This document shows positions 51,063 through 61,036 of a stretch of 64,000 bases of DNA, one piece after another. The stretch spans positions 1 through 64,000 of the forward strand of contig CAYXJR010000003.1 of assembly GCA_964465145.1 (NCBI GenBank), in the 5' to 3' direction. Under the pieces are notes generated by a model that saw nothing but the letters and a program-made list of their open reading frames with translations, was not told the DNA's origin and ran no database searches. This stretch comes from JAUVKA01 sp964465145. Lineage in GTDB: Bacteria > Bacteroidota > Bacteroidia > Bacteroidales > UBA12481. Positions within the stretch are counted from its first letter, which is position 1; each line of letters starts with the position of its first letter. Position numbers and translations under genes: made by a program.

Positions 51063-52433
51063 ATGATTAATAAACCAAAAAAGATTTCCCGCAGGATATT
51101 TGTAAAGTCCTCTGCTACTGCGGCAACAGGAATTATTATTGCTCCACACCTATTGAGTTGTTCTGCTAATAGGAAACTGAATATTGCTGTGATTGGTGTT
51201 GGTGGACGGGGAGAACAAAACTGGATACCATGTGAGAACGAAAATATTGTAGCTCTGTGTGATGTAGATGACAGGATGACTGCTAAAGGCTTTGAGACTT
51301 ATCCGGATGCCCTCCGTTTCAAAGATTTCAGAGTAATGTTTGATAAGATTGGCAAAAAAATTGATGCAGCAATTATCTCAACACCAAATCACACTCATTT
51401 TGCCGCTACTATGGCGGCGATGGAATTGGGGATTCATGTTTACGTAGAAAAGCCTCTGACCCATAATGTTTGGCAAAGCCGGATATTAAAAAAGGCAGCC
51501 CGGTATTACAAAGTTACAACACAGATGGGTAATCAGGGACATGCAACAGATGGAATCCGAAATGTAAAGGAGTGGTATGATGCAGGTATTTTGGGCAACG
51601 TTACTGAAGTGGAAGCCTGGTTCGGAGGCCCAACTTTCCAGGGAGGCAGGTATTTTAAAAAACCAGATTCTTATCCACCTGCTCCGGATCCCGTTCCTGA
51701 AGGACTTGATTGGGATTTGTGGTTAGGCCCGGCAAAATTTCGTCCATTCAGTAATAATTACCTCCCCCGATTGTGGCGTGGTTGGTTTGATTTTGGAAAT
51801 GGACTGCTGGGCGACTGGGGCTGTCATACCCTGGATGCACCATTTTGGGCTTTGGATCTGGGAATGCCAAAAGTCATTGAGACAGTATTCAGCACTCCGG
51901 CGCCTGAAGGATTTTTACAGGATGAATCTATCGTCAGATATGAATTCCCTGCCCGCGGAAACAAACCACCTGTCACACTAAAATGGTATGAAGGGGGGTA
52001 TAAACCTGAAAACCGTCCGGAGTGGGGTTTGGATCAACTCCCAGGATCTGGAATGATAATGGTGGGTGATAAAAAGTCTCTCATGACCGAGGCCCGGCCG
52101 GAGGGTGAGAGATTACTAGTTCCCGAAGAGGAATGGGCAAGTTTCTCGGAGAATTTACCCGAACAAACGATCCCACGTATTGGAACAGGACCACAACTGG
52201 AATGGATTAACGCTATTAAAGGTGACGGACCAGAACCAGGATCTAACTTTGAATATGCAGCAGATTTGAACGAAATGATACTGCTTGGTGCCTTAGCCCA
52301 AAAACTTGATACTCGAATTGAATATAATGCTGCTAATATGAAGGTTACAAATCAAGAAGAATTTGATCAATACTTAAAAGAACCTGCTCGTCCTGGTTGG
52401 GATTTTAAAGATTTAAGGAAATTCAACAGGTAA
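51063..52433 (+). CDS. Gfo/Idh/MocA family oxidoreductase, Tat-exported
   Basis: 456 residues. The leader KISRRIFVKSSATAATGIIIAPHLLSCS has a twin-arginine motif (SRRIFVK), so it is probably folded with its cofactor and exported. The Rossmann motif is AVIGVGGRGEQNW near 42, VYVEKPLTHNVWQS carries the EKP motif near 137, and the C-terminal domain has the bacterial Gfo/Idh_C pattern (GNGLLGDWGCHTLDAPFWAL). Related exported enzymes such as the GH109 glycosidases use NAD for glycoside cleavage, so a glycosidase role is possible. It ends at a bidirectional terminator. Confidence 0.88.
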   Translation: MINKPKKISRRIFVKSSATAATGIIIAPHLLSCSANRKLNIAVIGVGGRGEQNWIPCENENIVALCDVDDRMTAKGFETYPDALRFKDFRVMFDKIGKKIDAAIISTPNHTHFAATMAAMELGIHVYVEKPLTHNVWQSRILKKAARYYKVTTQMGNQGHATDGIRNVKEWYDAGILGNVTEVEAWFGGPTFQGGRYFKKPDSYPPAPDPVPEGLDWDLWLGPAKFRPFSNNYLPRLWRGWFDFGNGLLGDWGCHTLDAPFWALDLGMPKVIETVFSTPAPEGFLQDESIVRYEFPARGNKPPVTLKWYEGGYKPENRPEWGLDQLPGSGMIMVGDKKSLMTEARPEGERLLVPEEEWASFSENLPEQTIPRIGTGPQLEWINAIKGDGPEPGSNFEYAADLNEMILLGALAQKLDTRIEYNAANMKVTNQEEFDQYLKEPARPGWDFKDLRKFNR

Positions 52434-52454
52434 ACCGTTGAGAGGTAGAGAAAA

Positions 52455-52487
52455 AAAAGGGCTGACCCTTTTGAGACAGCCCCTTTT
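52455..52487. terminator. Bidirectional terminator
   Basis: AAAAGGGCTG pairs with CAGCCC(C)TTTT around a 12-base loop, with A-run and T-run flanks on both sides. It separates the plus-strand Gfo/Idh gene from the minus-strand small lipoprotein gene. Confidence 0.8.
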
Positions 52488-52489
52488 AT

Positions 52490-52735
52490 TTAATCTAATA
52501 TCATCGAAACAAAAATCTGAATACTATACCGGTCTTTAGGATTCTCAATCTTTTCTTCGGGCTCACTTTTATCGAATCGGGCTGAGCGGAAAATTATATC
52601 GTATATTTCCCATTCATCCTTTGGCTTGCCGGCAATTACGTCCGAATCTTCCTGCAACTCGAGAAATTTTTCGCATGAGTTGGTGAAAAAGCCTGTAAAT
52701 ATCAGGGTTACTATAATCATATTTTGTTTTTTCAT
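52490..52735 (-). CDS. Small lipoprotein of unknown function
   Basis: 81 residues. The leader MKKQNMIIVTLIFTGFFTNSC is a lipoprotein signal with a lipobox Cys at 21, followed by EKFLELQEDSD and a charged, low-complexity tail. No family was recognised. It lies alone between the terminator and the SusC upstream region. Only the leader supports it as a real gene. Confidence 0.5.
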   Translation of the reverse strand: MKKQNMIIVTLIFTGFFTNSCEKFLELQEDSDVIAGKPKDEWEIYDIIFRSARFDKSEPEEKIENPKDRYSIQIFVSMILD

Positions 52736-52736
52736 G

Positions 52737-52968
52737 TTTGATTTCTGACAAAATAGTCACCATATCTGTTAAAATAATATCTCTTCACCTTGGTCTTATT
52801 TTGTATTTTGCAATCTTAGGTGGAGCTCTATGATGATCCAACATTTTATTGACTGATGCAACAGTAAAATGACTACCAAAACCAAATATAAATCTTGCAA
52901 TAAAAATCAATTATTGTAGTAATTTCCTGATTATCAAATTAATATTACACCCTAAAAATAGCCTTAAC
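52737..52968. other. Upstream region of the SusC gene
   Basis: AT-rich, divergent between the small lipoprotein and SusC genes. TATTTTG-like elements occur on both strands but no exact TAnnTTTG was found, and no tandem array is present. It should hold promoters for both flanking genes. Confidence 0.4.
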
Positions 52969-52969
52969 T

Positions 52970-55900
52970 ATGAAAAAATGTCGAACTGTCCCTCATGCAG
53001 CCTCGAAAAGTAGTTGCATGGACAAATTACTACGAATTATGAAACTTAGCGGGATATTACTTCTCGCGTTCTCAATGCAGGTCTTCGCTCAAACCAATAC
53101 CATTACGGGTATGGTAACAGACGAGGCCGGTGAAACATTAATTGGTGTTTCGGTCTCAATAAAAGGCTCAACAATTGGTACTATTACAGGTGCTGATGGA
53201 AAATACACCCTTCCTGATGTTTCTGGGAATGCCTTCCTGGAATTTAGGTATGTTGGGATGCTTTCACAGACAATTGCAGTTGGCAATCGAACAACGATCG
53301 ACATTGTCCTGAAACCAGATTTGCTGGGTGTGGAAGAAGTTGTGGTTATCGGTTATGGTACCAAGAAAAAAGTGAATTTGACTGGTGCAGTTTCGGTTGC
53401 CAATAAAGAGCTTATGGAAAGCAGGCCGGTTGGTAATGTTCAGCAGGCATTGCAGGGATTGGTTCCCAACCTGATCATTGCGCCTACTAATGCAGGAGGT
53501 GAGCCTGGTGCAAATATGAGTATGAACATTCGTGGTTTAACCTCGTTTGAAGGTAGTAGTGACCCCTATGTTCTTGTGGATGGAATTCCAATGAATATTA
53601 ATGATGTTGATCCCGCTGATGTAGAAACTATTTCCGTTTTAAAAGATGCTGCATCAACTTCCATTTATGGTGCAAGGGCAGCTTACGGGGTAATTCTTAT
53701 TACTACAAAAAAGGGGCAAGCAGGTTCACGGGTTTCCTATTCAATGAACTATGGATTTAGTTCTCCCACAATTTGGCCTGATCTGGAAGGTGGTATGGGC
53801 TGGGCACATGCATTAAACGATGCTAAAATCAATGCAGGGGGTTCAGCATATTATCCACAAGAAGCTCTTGATCGTTTAGCTCAGAATTTAGAAAATCCGG
53901 GAAGTGCAGCTCCTATGCTGGCAATGCCTGACGGCCTCAACTGGGATATAATGAATACCGGAACGAAAGGGGTAGCTAATGATGACTTAAATTCTTTGAT
54001 CACAAGACGATGGGCCCCCAGGGTAAAGCATAACTTAAGTGCTTCCGGTGGAAATCAAATATTTAATTATTATGTGTCCGGTGGATATTATGAAGAAAAG
54101 GGTCTGTTGAAATTCGGTGATGAATCATTCAAAAGATATAATTTGGATGCAAAGATCAATGCAAAAGTTACCAAGTGGATGGAAGTTTCTTTGCTGACAA
54201 AATACAAGAATGGCCATGAAGATTTTCCATGGAATCAATTTTACGGACGAGCGTGGATCATAAACTGGATTGGAAAATTAAAGCCAGGCACACCTGCTAA
54301 GTATCCCGGAACAGATATATGGACTCAACAAACCAGAGTAGAGGAGTGGAGAAATGTGCGGGAAAATATCTTATCAAATCAGTTCGTAGTTTCTCCCAGG
54401 ATAAAACTTGAACCGGTAAAAGGTTGGGTGACAAATATCGAATTGAATTACACAAGCAATCAGAATGAAAATATAAGAACCGTCAAACAATACCCCTGGG
54501 TAAGGCCTACTGGAGAAATGGCATATCTGCCGCAAAGCAGAGCTCAAACTGAGTACAGGTCCGATTTGACAACAAACAGGTATATTTCTCCTAATGTTTA
54601 TTCAACGTATACAAGAGACTTTGGAGCACACAATTTGCATGTTATGGCAGGTTATCAGCAAGAGACTTATAATTACAGTAACCTGAATGCAACTGCCTTT
54701 TATTTATTGAGTGATGCCGTTCCTTCCCTGAGTACAGCTGTTGGAGAGAAAACAATTACCGACGCTTTGGGACACTGGGCTACACAAAGTGGATTTGCAA
54801 GAATAGATTATAATTTCTCTGAAAAATATTTGGTGGAGGTCAATTTAAGAGCGGATGGCTCTTCAAGATTTGAACAAGATGAAAGGTGGGGCGTATTCCC
54901 ATCTGTATCAGCCGGATGGGTTATTTCAAAAGAAGATTTCTTCCCATTGAAAGATCAGATAAATCTGTTAAAATTCAGAACTTCCTATGGTACCCTTGGC
55001 AACCAGAATGTTGCCAATTATTTATATGTTCCAACATTACCAATCAGGGAGACTAATCAATGATTGTTTGGTGGTCAACGTGCCTGGACTGTTGGTACTC
55101 CAAATCTTACCAGCGTAAATTTAACCTGGGAACAGGTAACTACGTTTGATTTCGGACTTGATGCCATGATGCTGGATAATAGACTAGGAATATCATTAGG
55201 AGTATATGAATCCAATACAACCAGGCTGGTTGGACCAGGAGAGCTTCTTCCTGCAGTATTGGGAACATCTGTACCAAAGAAGAACGAAGGAGAAATAATG
55301 ACACGTGGATGGGAACTTGAACTTATCTGGAAAAACAGGGTTACCCCGGATTTCTCTTATGAATTTAGAGGTGTTCTATCTGATTATAAGAGAACTGTTG
55401 TAAGTTATAATAACCCAACTATGCTGTTAAGCAATAACACGTATTACAACGGTGAGATTTGGGGTGAAATCTGGGGATTTGAAACCGATGGTTACTTCCA
55501 ATCTCAAGAAGATATTGATGGTTATGAAGTTGATCAGAGTTATATTTATTCCGGAAACTGGTATCCTGGTGATACAAAGTATATTGATCAGAACGGCGAC
55601 AACATAATTGATATTGGAGAAAACACCTTAGATAATCATGGCGACAAGGTGATTTTGGGAAACACCACTCCAAGATTTGTTTACGGATTAAATGCCGGTG
55701 CCAAATGGAAAGGATTTGATATTTCAGTCCTTTTCCAGGGGATTGGTAAGAGAGACCTCGACCTGAGGAGTGCAGTTTTCAGGGGACCCGCAGCAGGACC
55801 AATGCATAACAATGTTTTAGTAGGTCATCTTGACTATTGGCGTGATGAAACAAGCGCTTTAGGAGAAAATAAAGGCGACACCTATTTTCCACGTCCATAT

Positions 55901-56194
55901 GCTCAGTATATGGGGCAGAATTACAAGAACTTCGGTGTTCCAACCGATCATTTTCTCCAAAATGGAGCATTTTTGAGACTTAAAAATGTGCGGATAGGAT
56001 ATTCCCTGCCAAGCAGTCTGACTAAAAGAATATTTATTTCGAATGCGACGGTTTATTTGTCAGGTGAAAACCTTTTAACCTTTACAAAGTTAATGTTCTT
56101 TGATCCTGAAGCATTCGGAGGAAGATGGTATGGAGCAGGCGATGCATATCCGTTAAGCAAGACATTGTCAATCGGATTAAGTGTTAACTTCTAA
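52970..56194 (+). pseudogene. SusC-family TonB-dependent receptor interrupted by an in-frame TGA
   Basis: Full span would encode 1074 residues, a normal SusC length. The N-terminal signal resembles the long SusC leader (LLRIMKLSGILLLAFSMQVFAQ). The regulatory-like domain (TNTITGMVTDEAGETLIGVSV) is followed by the SusC signature VEEVVVIGYGTKKKVNLTGAV and the plug (ADVETISVLKDAASTSIYGARAAYGVILIT). The frame is broken only by TGA at 55061-55063 (codon 698) between PIRETNQ and LFGGQRAWTVGTPNLTSVNL; the rest of the barrel continues in the same frame to 56194. TGG (Trp) to TGA is the simplest change. It is followed by an intact susD. Either a true nonsense mutation, strain variation or a base-call error. 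Confidence 0.85.
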
Positions 56195-56205
56195 AAACTG
56201 ATGTC

Positions 56206-57942
56206 ATGAAAAAGATTTTATATATTATACTAATACTAGCAGCAGGGACATTTTTAAATTCCTGTGAAGAGGGTTTTTTAGATAAAACACCACTCGATCA
56301 AATATCTGATCCTGAATTCTGGACCAGTGAAACGGATCTGGAATTATACCTTAACAGACTTTATGATTCATTTTACGGATGGGATGTTTCCGGTGGAGGA
56401 TATGCTGCAACACATGACAGAGGAACAGATCTTGCTCTTCCACCTCCTAATGTATATGGTAGTGATTATACCCCCAGGCTGGATGGAGTTTTAAATGTTC
56501 CCGCCTCCGGTGGTGGATGGAGTTGGGGCAATATTCGTAATATCAACTTTTTTCTGGAAAATGTAGATCGTGTTGAAGAGGGAGGTCCTATGACTGAACA
56601 TTATATTGGTGAAGGTCATTATTTCAGAGCGCATTTTTACTTTCAATTGTTTAGAGATTTCGGAGCCCTACCAATTATTACCAAATCTCTAAATGCGGAA
56701 GATGAAGATATCTTATATGGTTCCCGCAGTTCAAGAACTGAAGTCGCTGATTTTATTCTTGATGATCTTGATAAGGCCATCTCAAAAATGAAGAATGGAT
56801 CTGAACTTGCAACTCACAAAACCAGGTTAAGCAAAGATATTGCCTTGTTATTTAAAGCAAGGGTAGCTTTGTATGCAGGTACTTGGGAGAAGTATCATCA
56901 AGGCTCAGTTTTTGGAGGAACTACAGATGGATCCGGGTATTTGGAGCAGGCGCGGGATGCCGCAAAGCAAGTAATGGATGATGGGAATTATTCTCTCGTA
57001 ACAGGTGATCCAAATTCTGTGTATTTTGAAATGTTTAATCAGGTTGATTACTCTGGCAATCCGGAGGTACTGTTCTTTAAACATTATGACAGAGAAACAT
57101 ACGGGACAAGTTTTAGTAATCAAATGTGGAATTGGCCAAATGCATATGGGCTTACCCAGGATTTGACAAGATATTACTTATGTAACGATGGCTTGCCCAC
57201 TGCCGTTAGCCCGCTGTTTGTTGGAGACGAAACTCTTGATCTGGTTGAGGTAAATCGCGATCCAAGGCTTGCACAAACAATTATGGTCCCCGGTGATATA
57301 AGAAGAATTGATGGTGCGGATACAGTAATCTATGAATATCCGGATTTATACAATTGCGGTACCGGTTACGAATCACAAAAGTTCCGCATGATACATGTTG
57401 ATCCTGCTGTAGGACCGGAGAATCATAATATTGATTATATCTTCTTCCGTTTTGCCGAGGCCTTATTGATTTATGCTGAAGCCAAGGCAGAATTAGGTAC
57501 TATAAATCAAGGTGATATTGACATGACTATTAATCAGTTAAGGGACAGGGTTGGAATGCCACATTTGAATATGGGTTCAATCACTACCGATCCCAATTGG
57601 CCGGATTATGGATATTCACTTTCCGACGTTTTATATGAAATCAGGAGAGAACGCGTGACTGAATTGTATGGCGAGGGATTTCGTTTTGACGACTTAATGC
57701 GTTGGAGGGCCCACAAATTATGGGTTGGAAAACGATTTACAGGTACTTATTATACCGATGAATTAAAGGAGGTGGATTCTGGCATGCCATTTAATGCTGA
57801 TGGATTCCTTGATCCCCTAATGAATACTTTAACCGGACCTAATAACGGATACGGCTTTAATTCTGAAAGAGATTATTTATTGCCTCTGCCTACAAATGAG
57901 TTAACATTAAATACAAATCTGAAACAGAATCCAGGTTGGTAA
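56206..57942 (+). CDS. SusD/RagB-family glycan-binding lipoprotein
   Basis: 578 residues with a lipoprotein signal (LAAGTFLNSCEEGFLDKTPLDQISDPEFW), the classic SusD start. Helical TPR-like repeats follow (GEGHYFRAHFYFQLFRDFGALPII near 145). The C-terminal SusD domain holds FFRFAEALLIYAEAKAEL and VLYEIRRERVTELYGEGFRFDDLMRW. It is outer-membrane anchored and forms the lid of the SusC transporter encoded 11 bases upstream. It is intact although its partner gene carries a stop codon. Confidence 0.95.
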   Translation: MKKILYIILILAAGTFLNSCEEGFLDKTPLDQISDPEFWTSETDLELYLNRLYDSFYGWDVSGGGYAATHDRGTDLALPPPNVYGSDYTPRLDGVLNVPASGGGWSWGNIRNINFFLENVDRVEEGGPMTEHYIGEGHYFRAHFYFQLFRDFGALPIITKSLNAEDEDILYGSRSSRTEVADFILDDLDKAISKMKNGSELATHKTRLSKDIALLFKARVALYAGTWEKYHQGSVFGGTTDGSGYLEQARDAAKQVMDDGNYSLVTGDPNSVYFEMFNQVDYSGNPEVLFFKHYDRETYGTSFSNQMWNWPNAYGLTQDLTRYYLCNDGLPTAVSPLFVGDETLDLVEVNRDPRLAQTIMVPGDIRRIDGADTVIYEYPDLYNCGTGYESQKFRMIHVDPAVGPENHNIDYIFFRFAEALLIYAEAKAELGTINQGDIDMTINQLRDRVGMPHLNMGSITTDPNWPDYGYSLSDVLYEIRRERVTELYGEGFRFDDLMRWRAHKLWVGKRFTGTYYTDELKEVDSGMPFNADGFLDPLMNTLTGPNNGYGFNSERDYLLPLPTNELTLNTNLKQNPGW

Positions 57943-58007
57943 GATAAAATAAACTAAACTTTCTTCCGAGCTTTTTTTCATAGAGACTAGTGCTTGGGTT
58001 AATCAGA

Positions 58008-58040
58008 GAGGGGGGCTTTATGCAGGCCTCCTTCTTTTTA
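58008..58040 (+). terminator. Likely terminator after susD
   Basis: GAGGGGGG (58008-58015) pairs with CCTCCTTC (58027-58034) using two G-T pairs, with an 11-base loop and a TTTTTA run. It would attenuate readthrough from susC/susD into the enzyme genes. Confidence 0.55.
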
Positions 58041-58111
58041 ATTGGAATTTAGTTAAGGCATAAGGTATTTCAGTCAGGAATTTTGCTTGAATCAGATCAT
58101 ATTACAGGGAC

Positions 58112-60979
58112 ATGAAGAATGGTCAAAGAAATAAATTAATTATAGTGGGTAAAACAGTTGCCCTTTTATTAGTAACATCATTTCTGTTAACACAGTGTAA
58201 TACCGAAAAACCAACCGAAGGAAAATTAGAAGAGGGTTTCATTAATCCGTCCATAGAAAACCGGCCTCTGGCTTTTTGGGACTGGCTGAATGGCTACGTG
58301 GATACGACCAAAATGGTTTATGAATTGGAAGAAATGAAAAACAAAGGGATGCAGGGGGCATTTATATGGGATGTTGGGGCACTTGCTGATCCTGAAAAAA
58401 CGATTCCTGCAGGCCCAGCTTTTCTTGGCGAAGGATCATTGGGGTATATCTCCCTTGCACTGAAGACTGGAGCCCGGCTCGGACTGAACCTTGGGATGAT
58501 AGCTTCCAGCAGCTGGAATGCAGGGGGTGATTGGATAGATGAGGGCGATGCAAGTAAGGAGTTGCTGAGTAGCACGCAGATAGTGATAGGGCCAAACAAG
58601 AAAAAGATTATCATTGGAAGACCTAAAAGCCTTAGGAATGAAGCTAATGCATACTCATTAATAAGCTCAATTGCAATACCACATTCCAGCTCAAAGGAGT
58701 TGGATTATACCAGTGATAAAACGATTTCTTTGGATGAATTCACTTTAGAAGATAAGTATATTGACTGGGAGGTGCCTGAGGGAAAATGGAATGTTATCTC
58801 TTTTTTTAGTTGTAATACCGGTCAAAATCTGGCATGCCCGAGTCCAAACTCCAATGGGCTGATGATCGATCATCTGAGCAGAAAAGCAACAAAGATCCAT
58901 TTCGATACTATTATTTCAAGACTGGCCAAGGTAAGTACGCCAGAAAATCAATTAAAGTTCCTTGAGGTTGACAGCTACGAAGTTTGGCCAATGAAAGACT
59001 GGTCGCCTCGTCTTGTAGAGGAGTTTAAATCGCGTTACAAATATGATCCCGTGCCATTCCTACCTCTTCTTCAGGGGTATAGCTGCAAAGATAGCATTGT
59101 CGGGGTGCGCTTTCTGGGTGATTATAGCCGCCTGGTAAGCGATATGATGATTGAAAATCATTTTGCTCAATCTGTTGATATTGCAAATGCGAACGGAATG
59201 CAAATGTTTGCTGAGGCTGGCCACGGAGGTTATCCCAGAGTTGACCCTCTAAAAGCATTTGGAAATTGTGATGTACCCATGGGGGAATTCTGGAACAGGA
59301 AACGATTTTGGGTTACAAAAGAAGCTGCAAGTGGTGCTCATATATATGGAAAAAAATTAGTGGCTTCTGAATCGTTAACAGGGTGGAATCACTGGCAACA
59401 CGGTCCAACCGATTATAAGCAGTTATGTGATATAGCATTCTGTGAGGGCCTTAACCAGGTTTTTTTCCACACCTTCGCCCATAACCCTGAAATAGCAGGC
59501 AAACCTGGAAATGCCTATCATGCCGGGGAGCATATCAATGTAAATACAACATGGTGGGATATGGCAAGGCCTTTTATGGATTATCTAAGCAGATGTTCCT
59601 ATATGTTAAGACAGGGAAATTTTGTTGGAGATGCTTGTCTATATTATGGCGACCAGGCACCCAATCTGGTACCGCCAAAACGTATAGATCCGAACATTAC
59701 TCCAATTTATAATGACGATCAGTGTTTGCACTGTGGATTGCCTAAACCCGTAAATGTTGGAGAATTACACGGCTATGATTATGACTACATAAACGCTGAT
59801 ATCATAACTACTACCTTAAGTACAGAAAACGGAAAACTGGTATTGCCATCCGGTATTTCTTATCGGGTAATGTTACTGCCAGACAGGCTTGATATTTCCT
59901 TTGAGGTTCTGAAGAGTATTGAAAAACTGGTGTTTGAGGGTGCGATTGTCATTGGCAGAAAACCAGAAAGAACTACTTCTCTAATGGGTTATCCTGAATG
60001 CGATGATGAAGTTAAATCCATCGCTGATAAATTATGGGGCAAGGTTGATGGCAAAAAGATATTTTCAAATCAGTATGGAAAAGGAAAGGTCTACTGGGGC
60101 AAAACTGTAAAAGAGGTATTGGAAAAAATGAATGTGGGGCCGGATTTTGAGGTAAATGGCATAGACAATAGTCATTTTATTATAGATTATATTCATCGCC
60201 AAACTGAAACCGAAGACATTTATTTTGTTTCAAACAGTAGTCCTGCAGTACAACAGGTGACCTGTACGTTTAGAGTCAGCTCAAATAGAGTTCCTGAATT
60301 ATGGGATGCGGAAACAGGATTGATACAACGGGATGTAGAATATTCAAAAGAGGCTGGCGGGATTAGTATTGAGTTAATTATGGATCCTTTGGCATCAAGG
60401 TTTGTTGTGTTTAAAGACAAATCATCGGGAAGAGATGACAAAGAGTTAAATGCAGATTTGCAGTATGGGTTTTCTGAACATAGTAATGAATCCTCTCCGA
60501 TTAATTTAACTAACAATTGGACAGTAAGCTTTAATCCGGAGATGGGAGGACCTGAGACCTATCAGATGGAAAAATTAATAAGTTGGTCTGATATCGATCT
60601 GGATGGGGTAAAGTATTATTCAGGAACCGCAACTTACACCAGGGAGTTTACTGTTGAGGAAGGAATGCTTGCAAAAGATACAAAGGTGTTTGTTGCTTTC
60701 GAGGATATCCAGGAAATCGCCAGGGTTTATATTAATAATAATGATTGTGGGATTATCTGGACCCCGCCATATAAAGCAAATGTTACAAAACACCTCAAGC
60801 CTGGCGCAAATGAAATCAGGGTTGATGTTACCAATACCTGGAACAATAGGATAGTGGGTGATTTGAGAAACCCGGAGGGAACCGCATATACCAAAACCAA
60901 TGCAAAGTATAAATTTACTAAAAACAGTCCCTTATTGAAGTCAGGGTTAATGGGAAAAGCAGAAATATCTTTCAAATAA
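58112..60979 (+). CDS. GH106-like alpha-L-rhamnosidase, lipoprotein
   Basis: 955 residues with a lipoprotein signal (LLVTSFLLTQCNTEK). EEGFINPSIENRPLAFWDWLNGYVDTTKM and MQGAFIWDVGALADP are the GH106 N-terminal barrel segments. FLEVDSYEVWPMKDWSPRLVEEFKSRY near 290 and MQMFAEAGHGGYPR near 367 hold candidate acidic residues. The C-terminal galactose-binding-like domain (VFVAFEDIQEIARVYINNNDCGIIWTPPY) spans about 830-950. The family is known for alpha-L-rhamnosidases. It belongs to the PUL with GH29 and rhamnose mutarotase, supporting a rhamnose-containing substrate. Confidence 0.83.
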   Translation: MKNGQRNKLIIVGKTVALLLVTSFLLTQCNTEKPTEGKLEEGFINPSIENRPLAFWDWLNGYVDTTKMVYELEEMKNKGMQGAFIWDVGALADPEKTIPAGPAFLGEGSLGYISLALKTGARLGLNLGMIASSSWNAGGDWIDEGDASKELLSSTQIVIGPNKKKIIIGRPKSLRNEANAYSLISSIAIPHSSSKELDYTSDKTISLDEFTLEDKYIDWEVPEGKWNVISFFSCNTGQNLACPSPNSNGLMIDHLSRKATKIHFDTIISRLAKVSTPENQLKFLEVDSYEVWPMKDWSPRLVEEFKSRYKYDPVPFLPLLQGYSCKDSIVGVRFLGDYSRLVSDMMIENHFAQSVDIANANGMQMFAEAGHGGYPRVDPLKAFGNCDVPMGEFWNRKRFWVTKEAASGAHIYGKKLVASESLTGWNHWQHGPTDYKQLCDIAFCEGLNQVFFHTFAHNPEIAGKPGNAYHAGEHINVNTTWWDMARPFMDYLSRCSYMLRQGNFVGDACLYYGDQAPNLVPPKRIDPNITPIYNDDQCLHCGLPKPVNVGELHGYDYDYINADIITTTLSTENGKLVLPSGISYRVMLLPDRLDISFEVLKSIEKLVFEGAIVIGRKPERTTSLMGYPECDDEVKSIADKLWGKVDGKKIFSNQYGKGKVYWGKTVKEVLEKMNVGPDFEVNGIDNSHFIIDYIHRQTETEDIYFVSNSSPAVQQVTCTFRVSSNRVPELWDAETGLIQRDVEYSKEAGGISIELIMDPLASRFVVFKDKSSGRDDKELNADLQYGFSEHSNESSPINLTNNWTVSFNPEMGGPETYQMEKLISWSDIDLDGVKYYSGTATYTREFTVEEGMLAKDTKVFVAFEDIQEIARVYINNNDCGIIWTPPYKANVTKHLKPGANEIRVDVTNTWNNRIVGDLRNPEGTAYTKTNAKYKFTKNSPLLKSGLMGKAEISFK

Positions 60980-61036
60980 AACACATGAAAAACAGAAATA
61001 GCATAAGTGATTATTAATAACATAAAAAAGCAAGCT

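Noticed and set aside
55061..55063. TGA read as tryptophan or selenocysteine (alternative code)
   Set aside because: Many other genes here end in TGA (UroD-family, heparinase-like, GH106-like, others), TGG is used for Trp throughout, and no SECIS-like hairpin was seen after the codon.
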